Origin: Gammaproteobacteria bacterium
GTDB lineage: Bacteria; Pseudomonadota; Gammaproteobacteria; Steroidobacterales; SZUA-146
Length of the DNA: 14,007 nucleotides
Direction of reading: 5' to 3'
Assembly (NCBI GenBank): GCA_013002925.1
Contig: JABDLQ010000057.1
Coordinates: 1-14,007 of the forward strand
Positions within the stretch are counted from its first letter, which is position 1. Each line of letters begins with the position of its first letter. The notes under the pieces were generated by a model, which saw nothing but the letters and a program-made list of their open reading frames with translations, was not told the DNA's origin and ran no database searches. Of this stretch, positions 1 through 7,645 are shown one piece after another. A program made the position numbers and the translations under genes.

Positions 1-362
1 CCACTTGCCCCGATGTGAATGGCGTATTGCGCCAGCAGCCAGGTTGCCAGGCCGCCGACAAACGCAATCACTAGGGTGACGCGGACAAATGTGCGGTTGC
101 CCTGAAGGCTGACGAGACCGCCCAGTGCTGTCAGCCCCAGAGTATTGGAGGCCAGATGCTGAAAATTGGCATGCAAAAATGGTGCGCCAAGCAGCCCGTC
201 CAGTCCTGCGATTTCACGGGGCACCAGGCCAAAGCGGTACAGCCAGTCGGCGCTGATGAGATTGAACACATGAACCACCCACATTATGACAACAAGACCA
301 ATCAGGCAGGTGAATCGCTGAGTAAACGTTTTGCTGTGTGATTCGGGCACTGGCTGGACCAT
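1..362 (-). CDS. Rhomboid-family intramembrane serine protease (3' truncated by window edge)
   Basis: Rhomboids cleave transmembrane segments of other membrane proteins inside the lipid bilayer with a Ser-His dyad. About 120 residues are visible from the ATG at 362 to the window edge. A first membrane segment lies at about residues 18-36. Then comes FLHANFQHLASN (62-73), where H64, H69 and N73 have the 5- and 4-residue spacing of GlpG H145/H150/N154. The reading ends in IHIGAS plus the first two bases of a Gly codon, so the catalytic GxSG motif with Ser120 sits exactly at the edge. The His of the dyad and the remaining helices lie outside. No clear Shine-Dalgarno precedes the ATG, but it gives a short cytosolic N-terminus suited to the family. 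It is transcribed away from the 862-3214 operon. Family assignment is firm; substrate is unknown. Confidence 0.9.
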   Translation of the reverse strand, partial: MVQPVPESHSKTFTQRFTCLIGLVVIMWVVHVFNLISADWLYRFGLVPREIAGLDGLLGAPFLHANFQHLASNTLGLTALGGLVSLQGNRTFVRVTLVIAFVGGLATWLLAQYAIHIGAS

Positions 363-861
363 ATTTCGAGATGACAGAACAAGCCTAATACGCATCGCCG
401 GAAGTTGCAGATCGAATTCGGTAAATACTGGTTGTACAGGTTCCAGGCGCCGGGTTATTCACGGGTCGGCACGGGGCCCGAATTTTGCTATTGTGCGGCG
501 CTGACAAACGTGCTGAACGCGAAGGGGAAAGTGAGCGTTATCCGCAGAGCTGCTCGCCAGGGCCTGAAGAGTACTAAAATGTGTTGTAAAAACATCAATA
601 TATTCAAGGCAGCGGCAGAATTGTGAGTCACACCACATTATGTTGCCGGTAAATTGGTCGACAATGAGCCCGACAGGTTGACCACAAATGTGGTTAGCGA
701 CGAGCCGTGTGATAATTCCGGGTCGTGGGAGGCGATGCTAAGCGGGTGAACTCATTGAAGTTTATTCTGTTTTTACTCTGCCATGACAAGGCATTTCCTG
801 ATAAGCTAGGCCCCGATTGTGTCCGTTATGTTCAAAAAACCTCAGTGTGGTGAGTAAGTTA
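363..861. other. Divergent intergenic region without a supported gene
   Basis: These 499 bases separate the minus-strand rhomboid start from the plus-strand TPR gene, so promoters for both must lie here. No sigma-70 pair I could find is convincing. A 73-codon TTG-initiated frame at 405-626 lacks a ribosome binding site and protein-like composition and is not called. A small dyad CCACA-AA-TGTGG at about 681-692 is the only symmetric element noticed. No tRNA or ncRNA was recognised. Confidence 0.5.
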
Positions 862-1941
862 ATGAAGAAATTTTGTTCGCGCTTAATTTTGGCGGCTGTA
901 AGTATCTGGATGGTAAGCGTTTCTGCAACCCTGGAAGACGCACAGACGCTGTATGAGCAAGGTCGCAATACCGAAGCACTGGCGGAAGTGGAACGCGTTC
1001 TTGCGATGCGGCCCAAAGATGCCGAAGCGCGTTTTTTGAAAGGCATCATTTACGCGGAGTCTGGCGATTCGAGCGGTGCAATTGAGGTGTTTGCCGGACT
1101 TACGCAGGACTTTCCGGAATTGCCGGAGCCCTGGAATAACCTGGCTGTGCTGTTTGCCGAAAACGGCGAATTCGACAAGGCCCGTGAATCATTGCTGGCT
1201 GCTATTCAAACCCATCCCAGTTACTCCACAGCTCATGAAAATCTTGGTGATCTTTACGCCCGAATGGCCGGCATGGCTTACGATCGTGCACTGGAGCAGG
1301 ACCGGGGTAATGAGTCAGCGAGATTGAAATTGTCGGCGGTTAATGGGTTGTTCGCCGCACCGCGAATTCCGTCAAGTGATCCGCAACCGGCAGCGACGGT
1401 AGCTGCTGCTACACCGCCGCCAGTACAGCAACCGACTGCGACTGAACCACCCCCTCAAGCCGCAAGTTCTACAGTGCCGCCGCCAGCGGTCGAGACCGAA
1501 CCGGAAGTCAGCACGCCAGAGCCTGCCCCAACTCCGGTAGTCGCGGCAACGACGACGGCACCCGCACCCGTCAGCCAAACGCCACCGCCCGCAGTTGAGG
1601 ATGCCAGTGAAGACTTGGTTGCGGCGGTAAGAAACTGGGCCGCGGCATGGTCTGGGCAAAATGTTGATCAGTACCTGGCCAGTTATTCTCCCAATTTCAC
1701 GCCCAGTAACGGTGCAAGTTATCGCGCCTGGGCCAGCTATCGCCGGGAACGACTGACCAAACCAAAGGTTATCGAAGTGGAATTATCTGATATCCAGGTG
1801 GAACAAATTGACGAGAACACGGCGACAGTCAGCTTTGGTCAGAAATATCGTTCCGATAACTATCGCGATGAAGTCACTAAAACGTTAACATTAAACAAAG
1901 CCAATGGTTCCTGGAGAATTGTAGCTGAAGTATCTGAATAG
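862..1941 (+). CDS. Periplasmic TPR protein with C-terminal NTF2-like (Csd6/Pgp2-type) domain
   Basis: The 359-residue product has a Sec signal peptide (MKKFCSRLIL, cleaved near residues 20-23). TPR-type helices span roughly 24-160 (LYEQGRNTEALAEVERVL, then PWNNLAVLFAENGEFDKARE). A Pro/Ala/Thr-rich linker of about 80 residues follows (about 168-246), then a compact domain (about 251-359) ending NGSWRIVAEVSE. That last domain resembles the C-terminal domain of the next gene's product, a fold known from the cell-shape L,D-carboxypeptidases Csd6 and Pgp2. The ATG at 862 was chosen because it gives a clean signal peptide with TGAG 7 bases upstream; a TTG at 817 and a GTG at 850 are in frame but spoil it. 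It lies 16 bp before the transpeptidase gene. It probably acts as a periplasmic scaffold or partner for that enzyme; it has no catalytic motif of its own. Confidence 0.85.
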   Translation: MKKFCSRLILAAVSIWMVSVSATLEDAQTLYEQGRNTEALAEVERVLAMRPKDAEARFLKGIIYAESGDSSGAIEVFAGLTQDFPELPEPWNNLAVLFAENGEFDKARESLLAAIQTHPSYSTAHENLGDLYARMAGMAYDRALEQDRGNESARLKLSAVNGLFAAPRIPSSDPQPAATVAAATPPPVQQPTATEPPPQAASSTVPPPAVETEPEVSTPEPAPTPVVAATTTAPAPVSQTPPPAVEDASEDLVAAVRNWAAAWSGQNVDQYLASYSPNFTPSNGASYRAWASYRRERLTKPKVIEVELSDIQVEQIDENTATVSFGQKYRSDNYRDEVTKTLTLNKANGSWRIVAEVSE

Positions 1942-1957
1942 GGGTCGGATCAAAGTT

Positions 1958-3214
1958 GTGACACATCCAATCAGAACATTTTTCATAGCGGCGTTGATGA
2001 TCATAGGGATGGGGGTCCCGATCGCGAGCACGGCCCCGGCGCCCGGGGGCGAACGTCTTGCCATGGTTGACATCCCGGCGGAAACAGCGCGGGTGCTGCA
2101 GCCGATGCCCACTCCCGAGGAATTGCTGCTGCGCTCGTTGCAATCCTTGCGGGCCGGCAATACTGATCTGGCGCTGACGCACGTAGATCGCCTCATCGAT
2201 CAAAAACCTACGTTTCGATTGGCACACCTCGTACGCGGCGATATTCTCGCCAGCGTTAGTGGGCGCATGCCCAGCATAATCGAGGCTGACAAGAAGTACC
2301 GACCTGACATCGACAATATGATTGCCGAAGCGCGCCAACGTATCATTGGAACTTCTTTCAAACCAACTGACACGGTACCTGCGGCGCTGTTGCAGCTTGC
2401 TGATCATCACCGACACGTGGTGTTCATCGATACCGATTTATCGCGCCTTTATTTGTTTGCGAATCAGGATGGTATTCCGGAATTGGTTGCCGATTACTAT
2501 ATTTCTGTTGGCAAAAACGGATCGCGAAAGCGTCGTAAGGGTGACAAAAAAACACCGTTGGGTGTCTATTTTGTAACAGAACGCCTGCGCGGCGAGGACT
2601 TGCCGGATCGCTATGGACCGGTGGCCTTCCCGGTTAATTATCCTAACGAATGGGACAGCAGACATCGGCGCACAGGGAGCGGGATCTGGTTGCACGGGGT
2701 CGCCAGCAAGTCTTATAGCCGTCCGCCTCAGGACAGCGACGGATGTGTCGCTCTGATCAATGAAGAAATCATGAAGGTTTCACCTCTCATAGAACCCGGC
2801 AGGACACCGGTGCTGATCGGCAGCGGCGAAGACTGGATAGATTATTCGGAGTTACAGCAGCGTCGTGACGAAATGCGTGCGGCCGTTGAGCAGTGGCGCA
2901 TGGATTGGCAAAGTGGTGATGTTGATCGTTATCTGTCTCATTATGCCGAGGATTTTCAGGGCCGGGGTATGGATATCGATGCGTGGCGTGCCTACAAACG
3001 CAGAATCGCCAAACACAAAAAAGATGTATCTGTGGAGCTGAGTCACGTCAGCATTTATGGCTACCCCGATGAGCGCGATATGATCGTTGTGACTTTCAGG
3101 CAGCACTACGAAAGCAACAACTTTAATGGTAACGCCCGCAAGCGACAATACTGGCGCAAGAGTGTCGATGGTAACTGGCGCATAGTGACTGAAACCACTG
3201 CTACCATCGGTTAG
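1958..3214 (+). CDS. YkuD-family L,D-transpeptidase/L,D-carboxypeptidase with C-terminal NTF2-like domain
   Basis: YkuD enzymes use a catalytic cysteine to cross-link, trim or attach proteins to peptidoglycan stem peptides in the periplasm. The 418-residue product has a signal peptide (RTFFIAALMIIGMG), a short TPR-like helical segment (about 54-97), a YkuD domain (about 152-288) and an NTF2-like domain (about 302-414). The active-site block is WLHG (H246) followed 14 residues later by S260-D261-G262-C263, so C263 is the nucleophile. Asp replaces the His of the usual S/T-HGC motif. The overall layout resembles H. pylori Csd6 and C. jejuni Pgp2, so carboxypeptidase rather than transpeptidase activity is possible. 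The GTG start at 1958 has GGGG/CGGA 9-15 bases upstream and keeps the full signal peptide; an in-frame ATG at 1997 would remove most of it. It forms an operon with the TPR gene. Confidence 0.9.
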   Translation: MTHPIRTFFIAALMIIGMGVPIASTAPAPGGERLAMVDIPAETARVLQPMPTPEELLLRSLQSLRAGNTDLALTHVDRLIDQKPTFRLAHLVRGDILASVSGRMPSIIEADKKYRPDIDNMIAEARQRIIGTSFKPTDTVPAALLQLADHHRHVVFIDTDLSRLYLFANQDGIPELVADYYISVGKNGSRKRRKGDKKTPLGVYFVTERLRGEDLPDRYGPVAFPVNYPNEWDSRHRRTGSGIWLHGVASKSYSRPPQDSDGCVALINEEIMKVSPLIEPGRTPVLIGSGEDWIDYSELQQRRDEMRAAVEQWRMDWQSGDVDRYLSHYAEDFQGRGMDIDAWRAYKRRIAKHKKDVSVELSHVSIYGYPDERDMIVVTFRQHYESNNFNGNARKRQYWRKSVDGNWRIVTETTATIG

Positions 3215-3575
3215 AAATTAAACCCGGGCACATCTCGTAGCCGATAAATCCGCGTCCCACTCGTCACGCAATCTCTCTATGCGGGACCCTTCTGCTATCT
3301 CAGCTGAAGAACGACGCGCTCGTCATGCCTAACGATCTTTTCTAACCCGACGGTCCGATCGGCAGCTGCTTTGCGCGTGTGCAAAATGTTGCTTGCGGGC
3401 ATGTTAGGAATGATTAAATTGATGCATTGCACATTCTGAAATCACATTGAATTAAACAAATTTTCAGCCATCGGGCTTTATCGGGTTTAAGCAAAATTTC
3501 ATTGTGTCGTAAACGTTGCTGGCGTAAGCTGTTGCTCAACTATATAAAACAATTCGTTGTTCTGGGGGATAGATT
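3215..3575. other. Intergenic region upstream of the PKD metallopeptidase gene
   Basis: No open frame with coding character is seen in these 361 bases. The first half is G+C-rich, and the second half (from about 3400) is clearly A+T-rich, as expected for a promoter. TATATA at 3541-3546 with TTGCTG at 3516-3521 (19-base spacing) is the best but weak sigma-70 pair. An imperfect direct repeat of ATCGGG-TTT occurs at about 3471-3489. No terminator hairpin with a T-run was found after the transpeptidase gene. Confidence 0.45.
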
Positions 3576-6344
3576 ATGCACCGGCTGGCCATAACGATTA
3601 TCTTGTCACTGGCTGTGACTGCTTGTGATATCTTTGATGATGATGACACACCCGTAATACAAGCCCCATCGGTGAATGCCGGTGCAGACCAGACCGTCAA
3701 TGAGGGTGCTGCGGTCACACTCGATGGCTCGGGGAGTAGTGATCCTGATGGGACGTTGACATCCTATGCGTGGTCACAAACCGCAGGTCCAAACGTTGCG
3801 TTGACCGGTGCCTCTACGGCGACGCCAACATTCACAGCGCCTGCTGTGACGGCCACTACTACGTTAACATTTCGACTGCTTGTTACGGATAACGACGGTG
3901 CTGTCGGCATTGATACGGTGAACGTTACCGTTAACAATACGGTGAATGCGGATCCCATGGCGAACGCTGGCCCGGACCAAACGGTAGTTGAGGGCACAGC
4001 GGTTACGCTGAACGGCTCAGCAAGTTCCGACAGTGACGGTAATATCACCACGTATGCCTGGACACAGACCGCCGGTGGCATGGTCGCTTTAACCGGTGCA
4101 AATACCGCGATGCCTACATTTACAGCACCGATGGTGGCAGCCAATACAACATTGACCTTTCAGGTTACCGTGACCGACAATGCCGGCGCTACTAATTCCG
4201 ACACTGTGGATGTCATTGTCACCGATACTCCGAACATGAACCCCGTGGCTAATGCCGGTGCCGACCAGATGGTTACCGAAGGTGCTGCAGTTACACTGGA
4301 TGGTTCAATGAGCAGTGATGCGGATGGCGCAATTGCAGGTTTTGCGTGGGTGCAAAGCGCCGGTCCCATGGTGGCGCTGACCGGCGCCAATACCGCGATG
4401 CCTACCTTTACCGCACCAATGGTCGCAGCAGATACGACTCTGACCTTTCAGGTAACTGTGACTGATGATGACGGCGCAACAAACGCCGATAGCGTAAACG
4501 TTGCAGTCGCCAATGTGCCGAACATGAATCCGGTCGCCAATGCGGGTGCTGACCAGACGGTGGCAGAGGGCACTGCGGTCACACTGGACGGGTCAATGAG
4601 TAATGACCCGGATGGCATGATCGCAACGTTTGCATGGGCGCAAACCGCCGGTCCCATGGTGGCCCTGACTGGTGCCAACACGGCGATGCCGACCTTTACT
4701 GCACCAATGGTGGCGGCGGATACAACCTTTACCTTTAGCCTGACCGTGACTGATGACATGGGTGCAACAAACACAGATTCGGTCAATGTTGTTGTAAGCA
4801 ATGCGACAATGAACGTCACCATTAGCGGCAAAGTGACCTACGATCACGTCAAGCACAACATAGTCACCAACGGTTTGGACTTTACGACGACGACACAAGA
4901 CGCGGTACGCGGTGCTACCGTGCAGGCGCTGGATGGCGCAAACATGGTCCTGGCAACAACAAAAACGGATAACCTGGGTGACTATTCGCTTGTCGTTGCT
5001 GCCGGAGTACCCGTAAAAATTCGAGCGCGCGCGGAAATTATTCAAGTGGGCCCACCCTCCTGGGATGTGCGTGTGGTCAATAACACCAGCGCCGGTGCAG
5101 CATATGTTCTCGATGGTGCTTTGACAGATTCGGGAACAGTCAACAGCACACGAAATCTGAACGCGGCATCGGGTTGGAACCTGGGCACCATGTCATACAC
5201 TGCAACACGGGCAGCAGCACCGTTTGCGATACTTGATTCCATTTATGAAGCGGTAACAAAAACGGCAGCCGTGGATGCAACGGTCGTCTTTCCTCCCGTG
5301 TTGACAAACTGGAGTGTTAACAACCGGCCCGCAACGTGCGCGGGTGGCAATGCGGCCGGGTGTATTTCAACATCTAACTATGACACGACGGCGATTTACA
5401 TTCTCGGAGCGACCAATAACGACACGGATGAATTTGATGGTCACATCATTGTGCATGAGTGGGGCCACTATTTTGAAGAAAAACTGTCACGTTCAGATTC
5501 AACCGGTGGTATGCATGGGGTTGGTGATGTCCTCGATATACGCGTCGCTTTTGGTGAGGGATTTGGTAACGCCTTGTCCGGGATCATTACCGGCGATCCC
5601 AGCTATCGCGATTCCAGTGGTGCCAATGATGCTGCAGGATTTGAGAGCAATGTGGAAACGAACAATGCTGAAGGCTGGTTCAGCGAAACCACGGTACAGG
5701 CGTTGCTTTATGATTTGTTCGATGCCACGGCGGATGGCGCTGCTGATACGATAGCATTTGGCTGGGGTCCACTCTACAACGTGTTTGTTGGCAACACGTA
5801 CAGAACCACCGCAGCACGCACATCGATGCATGCGTTTTTGCACCAGCTAAAAGCCGATAATCCAGGATCCGCTGCGGCGATTACGGCGCTCGCTGCCGCC
5901 AGCAACGTGAACGGTACGGATGAGTATGGCGCTGGTGAAACGTTTCTGCCACCAGGCACGGTAAATGCTGGCGATATACTGCCAATATATACTGATATCG
6001 ACAGCATGGGCGTCGCGGTGCAGGTGTGCAGCATCAACCAGCACGGTACCTTTAACCGTCTCGGCAATCGTCAGTTCCTGCACCTTAATATTGCCACCGC
6101 TGCGAATTATATGATTCAGGCGAATGGCATGGGCGGTAGTGATCCGGACATGGTTGTGTACAAAAATGCCACAATTATTGCCAATGTGGATAATACCGGC
6201 AACGCGACGACAACACAGGCGTTGACACCAGGAGTCCACATCATTGAAGTATACGATTTTTGCAATATCCAGCCTGGCATGGGTGGATGCCCTGCCGGTG
6301 GAAACGCCCGAACCTGTATTGACGTAACTGTCACACGAATGTAG
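3576..6344 (+). CDS. Surface/periplasmic lipoprotein with four PKD-like repeats and an HEXXH metallopeptidase domain
   Basis: The 922-residue product begins with a lipoprotein signal peptide ending VTAC, so Cys17 is lipidated. Asp18 then follows, with a run of acidic residues. Four PKD/Ig-like modules start with NAGxDQ at residues 34, 130, 226 and 322. A beta-sandwich like the carboxypeptidase regulatory domain follows (about 412-490, ISGKV...DNLGDYSL). The catalytic region has HEWGH at 627-631 and FGEGFGN with E661 thirty residues later, the layout of a gluzincin zinc site (two His, Glu base, third ligand Glu). A C-terminal module (about 805-922, containing NYMIQANGMGGSDPDMVVY) resembles bacterial pre-peptidase C-terminal domains. 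Substrate is unknown; PKD and PPC modules often bind polymers such as chitin or collagen. SD-like GGGGGA lies before the ATG. The next lipoprotein gene follows after 10 bp. Confidence 0.85.
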   Translation: MHRLAITIILSLAVTACDIFDDDDTPVIQAPSVNAGADQTVNEGAAVTLDGSGSSDPDGTLTSYAWSQTAGPNVALTGASTATPTFTAPAVTATTTLTFRLLVTDNDGAVGIDTVNVTVNNTVNADPMANAGPDQTVVEGTAVTLNGSASSDSDGNITTYAWTQTAGGMVALTGANTAMPTFTAPMVAANTTLTFQVTVTDNAGATNSDTVDVIVTDTPNMNPVANAGADQMVTEGAAVTLDGSMSSDADGAIAGFAWVQSAGPMVALTGANTAMPTFTAPMVAADTTLTFQVTVTDDDGATNADSVNVAVANVPNMNPVANAGADQTVAEGTAVTLDGSMSNDPDGMIATFAWAQTAGPMVALTGANTAMPTFTAPMVAADTTFTFSLTVTDDMGATNTDSVNVVVSNATMNVTISGKVTYDHVKHNIVTNGLDFTTTTQDAVRGATVQALDGANMVLATTKTDNLGDYSLVVAAGVPVKIRARAEIIQVGPPSWDVRVVNNTSAGAAYVLDGALTDSGTVNSTRNLNAASGWNLGTMSYTATRAAAPFAILDSIYEAVTKTAAVDATVVFPPVLTNWSVNNRPATCAGGNAAGCISTSNYDTTAIYILGATNNDTDEFDGHIIVHEWGHYFEEKLSRSDSTGGMHGVGDVLDIRVAFGEGFGNALSGIITGDPSYRDSSGANDAAGFESNVETNNAEGWFSETTVQALLYDLFDATADGAADTIAFGWGPLYNVFVGNTYRTTAARTSMHAFLHQLKADNPGSAAAITALAAASNVNGTDEYGAGETFLPPGTVNAGDILPIYTDIDSMGVAVQVCSINQHGTFNRLGNRQFLHLNIATAANYMIQANGMGGSDPDMVVYKNATIIANVDNTGNATTTQALTPGVHIIEVYDFCNIQPGMGGCPAGGNARTCIDVTVTRM
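3675..4802 (+). repeat. Four in-frame 288-bp tandem modules (PKD-like repeats)
   Basis: Each unit begins at NAGxDQ, at nucleotides 3675, 3963, 4251 and 4539, an exact 288-bp period with no indel. Units 2-4 share long identical peptides such as ALTGANTAMPTFTAPMVA. Their DNA differs at many third codon positions, so these are protein-level repeats rather than fresh DNA duplications. The last unit is slightly incomplete and passes into the regulatory-like domain. Confidence 0.9.
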
Positions 6345-6354
6345 GAAACATGAC

Positions 6355-6885
6355 ATGAGAATCAATTTGAAAATGACGAGCACTTACCTATTCATCGCTG
6401 CGACACTTATTGCTTGCAGCACGGGTACGCCGGAGGTTGCCATGAGCAGCGGCAAAATTTCCAGTAACGAAGGCAAGCCGGGTGCGCCCGTTAGCCTCGC
6501 TTATCAGTTGCCTGCGGCACCGGCAGTGGGAGAAGAGAGTGAGATCGCACTGACATTCACAATCGACAGTGCAGTTGATGATGTCGTGATTACCATGACA
6601 GGTGCAGAAGGGCTCAAAATAATGAACCCGGAACGCCTGACTCTGGGTGCACAAAAAGCGGGCGCTGAGCATACGCTGACCATCAAGGTTCTGCCGTCCG
6701 AGTCCGGTCTGCGCTTTGTCAATCTTTTCGCGGACACTGTGAACGGCTCACGCAAACTACGGCGCACATTTGCTGTACCTGTGGCAGGCGGTGGCGATCA
6801 GACCCTTAAAAAAGGCAATGTTGATCAACAAAAAATGCCGGATGGTGAAGATGTCGTTATTTTGCCAGCCGAAGAAACGAATTAA
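6355..6885 (+). CDS. Small lipoprotein paired with the PKD metallopeptidase
   Basis: The 176-residue product has a lipoprotein signal peptide ending LIAC, so Cys21 is lipidated with Ser at +2, which permits outer-membrane sorting. The mature part is a predicted all-beta domain (about 50-150, with EIALTFTIDSAVDDVVITMT and TLTIKVLPSESGLRFVNLF). It looks like an Ig-like or DUF-type fold, with a charged tail ending LPAEETN. I do not recognise a named family. The AGGA at 6343-6346 overlaps the upstream stop codon and lies 8 bases before the ATG at 6355, so the two genes are almost certainly co-transcribed and translationally linked. A later in-frame ATG at 6373 would also keep the lipobox. A role as partner, anchor or inhibitor of the peptidase is inference from position only. 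Confidence 0.8.
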   Translation: MRINLKMTSTYLFIAATLIACSTGTPEVAMSSGKISSNEGKPGAPVSLAYQLPAAPAVGEESEIALTFTIDSAVDDVVITMTGAEGLKIMNPERLTLGAQKAGAEHTLTIKVLPSESGLRFVNLFADTVNGSRKLRRTFAVPVAGGGDQTLKKGNVDQQKMPDGEDVVILPAEETN

Positions 6886-6958
6886 CGTATAAACAAATTA
6901 GCGTGTCGACTGGTCTTTTTAGTTGAAGGTTAGCTGAAAGTTAGATTACTGGACACCA

Positions 6959-7027
6959 CGATGAGCTTCATTGACACACGGGTGCTGCGTCAATGCCGCA
7001 CTTAAATGCAAGCACGGATTCTCATCG
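6959..7027. repeat. Nested inverted repeat between convergent genes
   Basis: CGATGAG at 6959-6965 is the exact reverse complement of CTCATCG at 7021-7027. Inside lies a second pair, TTGAC (6971-6975) and GTCAA (6989-6993). The element sits between the plus-strand lipoprotein and minus-strand coiled-coil gene stops. There is no T-run typical of an intrinsic terminator. It may be a structured 3' region, or chance. Confidence 0.35.
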
Positions 7028-7039
7028 ACTGTGCAAAAC

Positions 7040-7270
7040 TCATGGTTTGAATTCGTGCTGACAGTTGGGGCATTGAACAAGCTCAGCTTCTTCGCTCCTC
7101 ATTTCTCTGACCATGTCACGAAGTTTTTTTGCTTCTGCAATTGATTCTTTTAAAACTTTCTTGCGTCGTTCTTCCTTTGGTTTTTTGAGCTCCGCTTTTA
7201 GTTTTGCCCGATGCCGCTCAAGTTTCTGTTCGAAAACGCCGAGAAACGCCGTGATTGTGTGCTGACTCAT
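7040..7270 (-). CDS. Small coiled-coil protein with C-terminal CPNC motif (hypothetical)
   Basis: The 76-residue protein is highly charged. Residues 12-64 form an almost uninterrupted Lys/Glu/Arg-rich helix (FEQKLERHRAKLKAELKK and onwards) expected to be a coiled coil. The C-terminus is VQCPNCQHEFKP, half of a zinc ribbon: a single CxxC pair (C67, C70) with a His at 72, so metal binding would need dimerisation. There is no signal peptide, so it is cytosolic. The start is strongly supported by GGAG six bases before the ATG, after an A-rich stretch. It is monocistronic on the minus strand, convergent with the lipoprotein gene. Function unknown. Confidence 0.75.
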   Translation of the reverse strand: MSQHTITAFLGVFEQKLERHRAKLKAELKKPKEERRKKVLKESIAEAKKLRDMVREMRSEEAELVQCPNCQHEFKP

Positions 7271-7645
7271 TCTTACTCCTTTTTTAATTGTGCTTAAAGA
7301 GGTTCAGATTCGTAAAACAGCATCCAGAGTTCGACCCTGTGCAGGTTGCAATAAATAACAATGCCCGGCACGTTTGCTGATCTGCGGCATTGTACAGGAA
7401 ACTCGTCGGGTGACGAGGCTTACGGACGGTTTCGCGAGATCGGTTTGGTATGACGTGAAGATCCGTCTGAACTAAACCATCACAATGTGCCGGCATCAGC
7501 AGCATTTCTCATCGGCGACCAAGGCGTCATCAAGTTTTCGCATGTCAGTCCAGACCGATTGTGCGCGCTTACACCCGGAGGTGTTGCCTGCGACGGCCGG
7601 CACCATTAAGCAAGCTGTGTCAGCGAGCGGGGCGCAGCTGCTGGT
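7271..7645. other. Intergenic stretch with no supported gene
   Basis: These 375 bases lie between the stop of the minus-strand membrane protein gene and the start of the coiled-coil gene. A 73-codon minus-strand frame at 7284-7505 has no ribosome binding site and unlikely composition. The only structure seen is a 6-bp hairpin, CTCGTC-GGGT-GACGAG (7402-7417). Read on the minus strand it is followed by TTTCC and could be a weak terminator. The promoter of the coiled-coil gene should lie in the A+T-rich part near 7275-7300. Confidence 0.45.

Noticed and set aside
405..626. 73-codon plus-strand frame
   Set aside because: TTG start without ribosome binding site, no domain or signal, and it lies in a divergent promoter region.
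762..2416. Minus-strand frames opposite the TPR and transpeptidase genes (762-1049, 1372-1659, 1877-2416)
   Set aside because: They are antisense to well-supported genes and are low-complexity, Arg/Cys-rich translations.
3675..4802. Possible CRISPR or satellite array
   Set aside because: The 288-bp unit is in frame, protein-coding, and diverged at synonymous sites; there are no short direct repeats with unique spacers.
3764..4831. Several long minus-strand frames opposite the PKD repeats
   Set aside because: They recur with the same 288-bp period because they mirror the repeated codons; no independent start signals or family.
7284..7505. 73-codon minus-strand frame
   Set aside because: No ribosome binding site, no recognisable sequence, unlikely composition.
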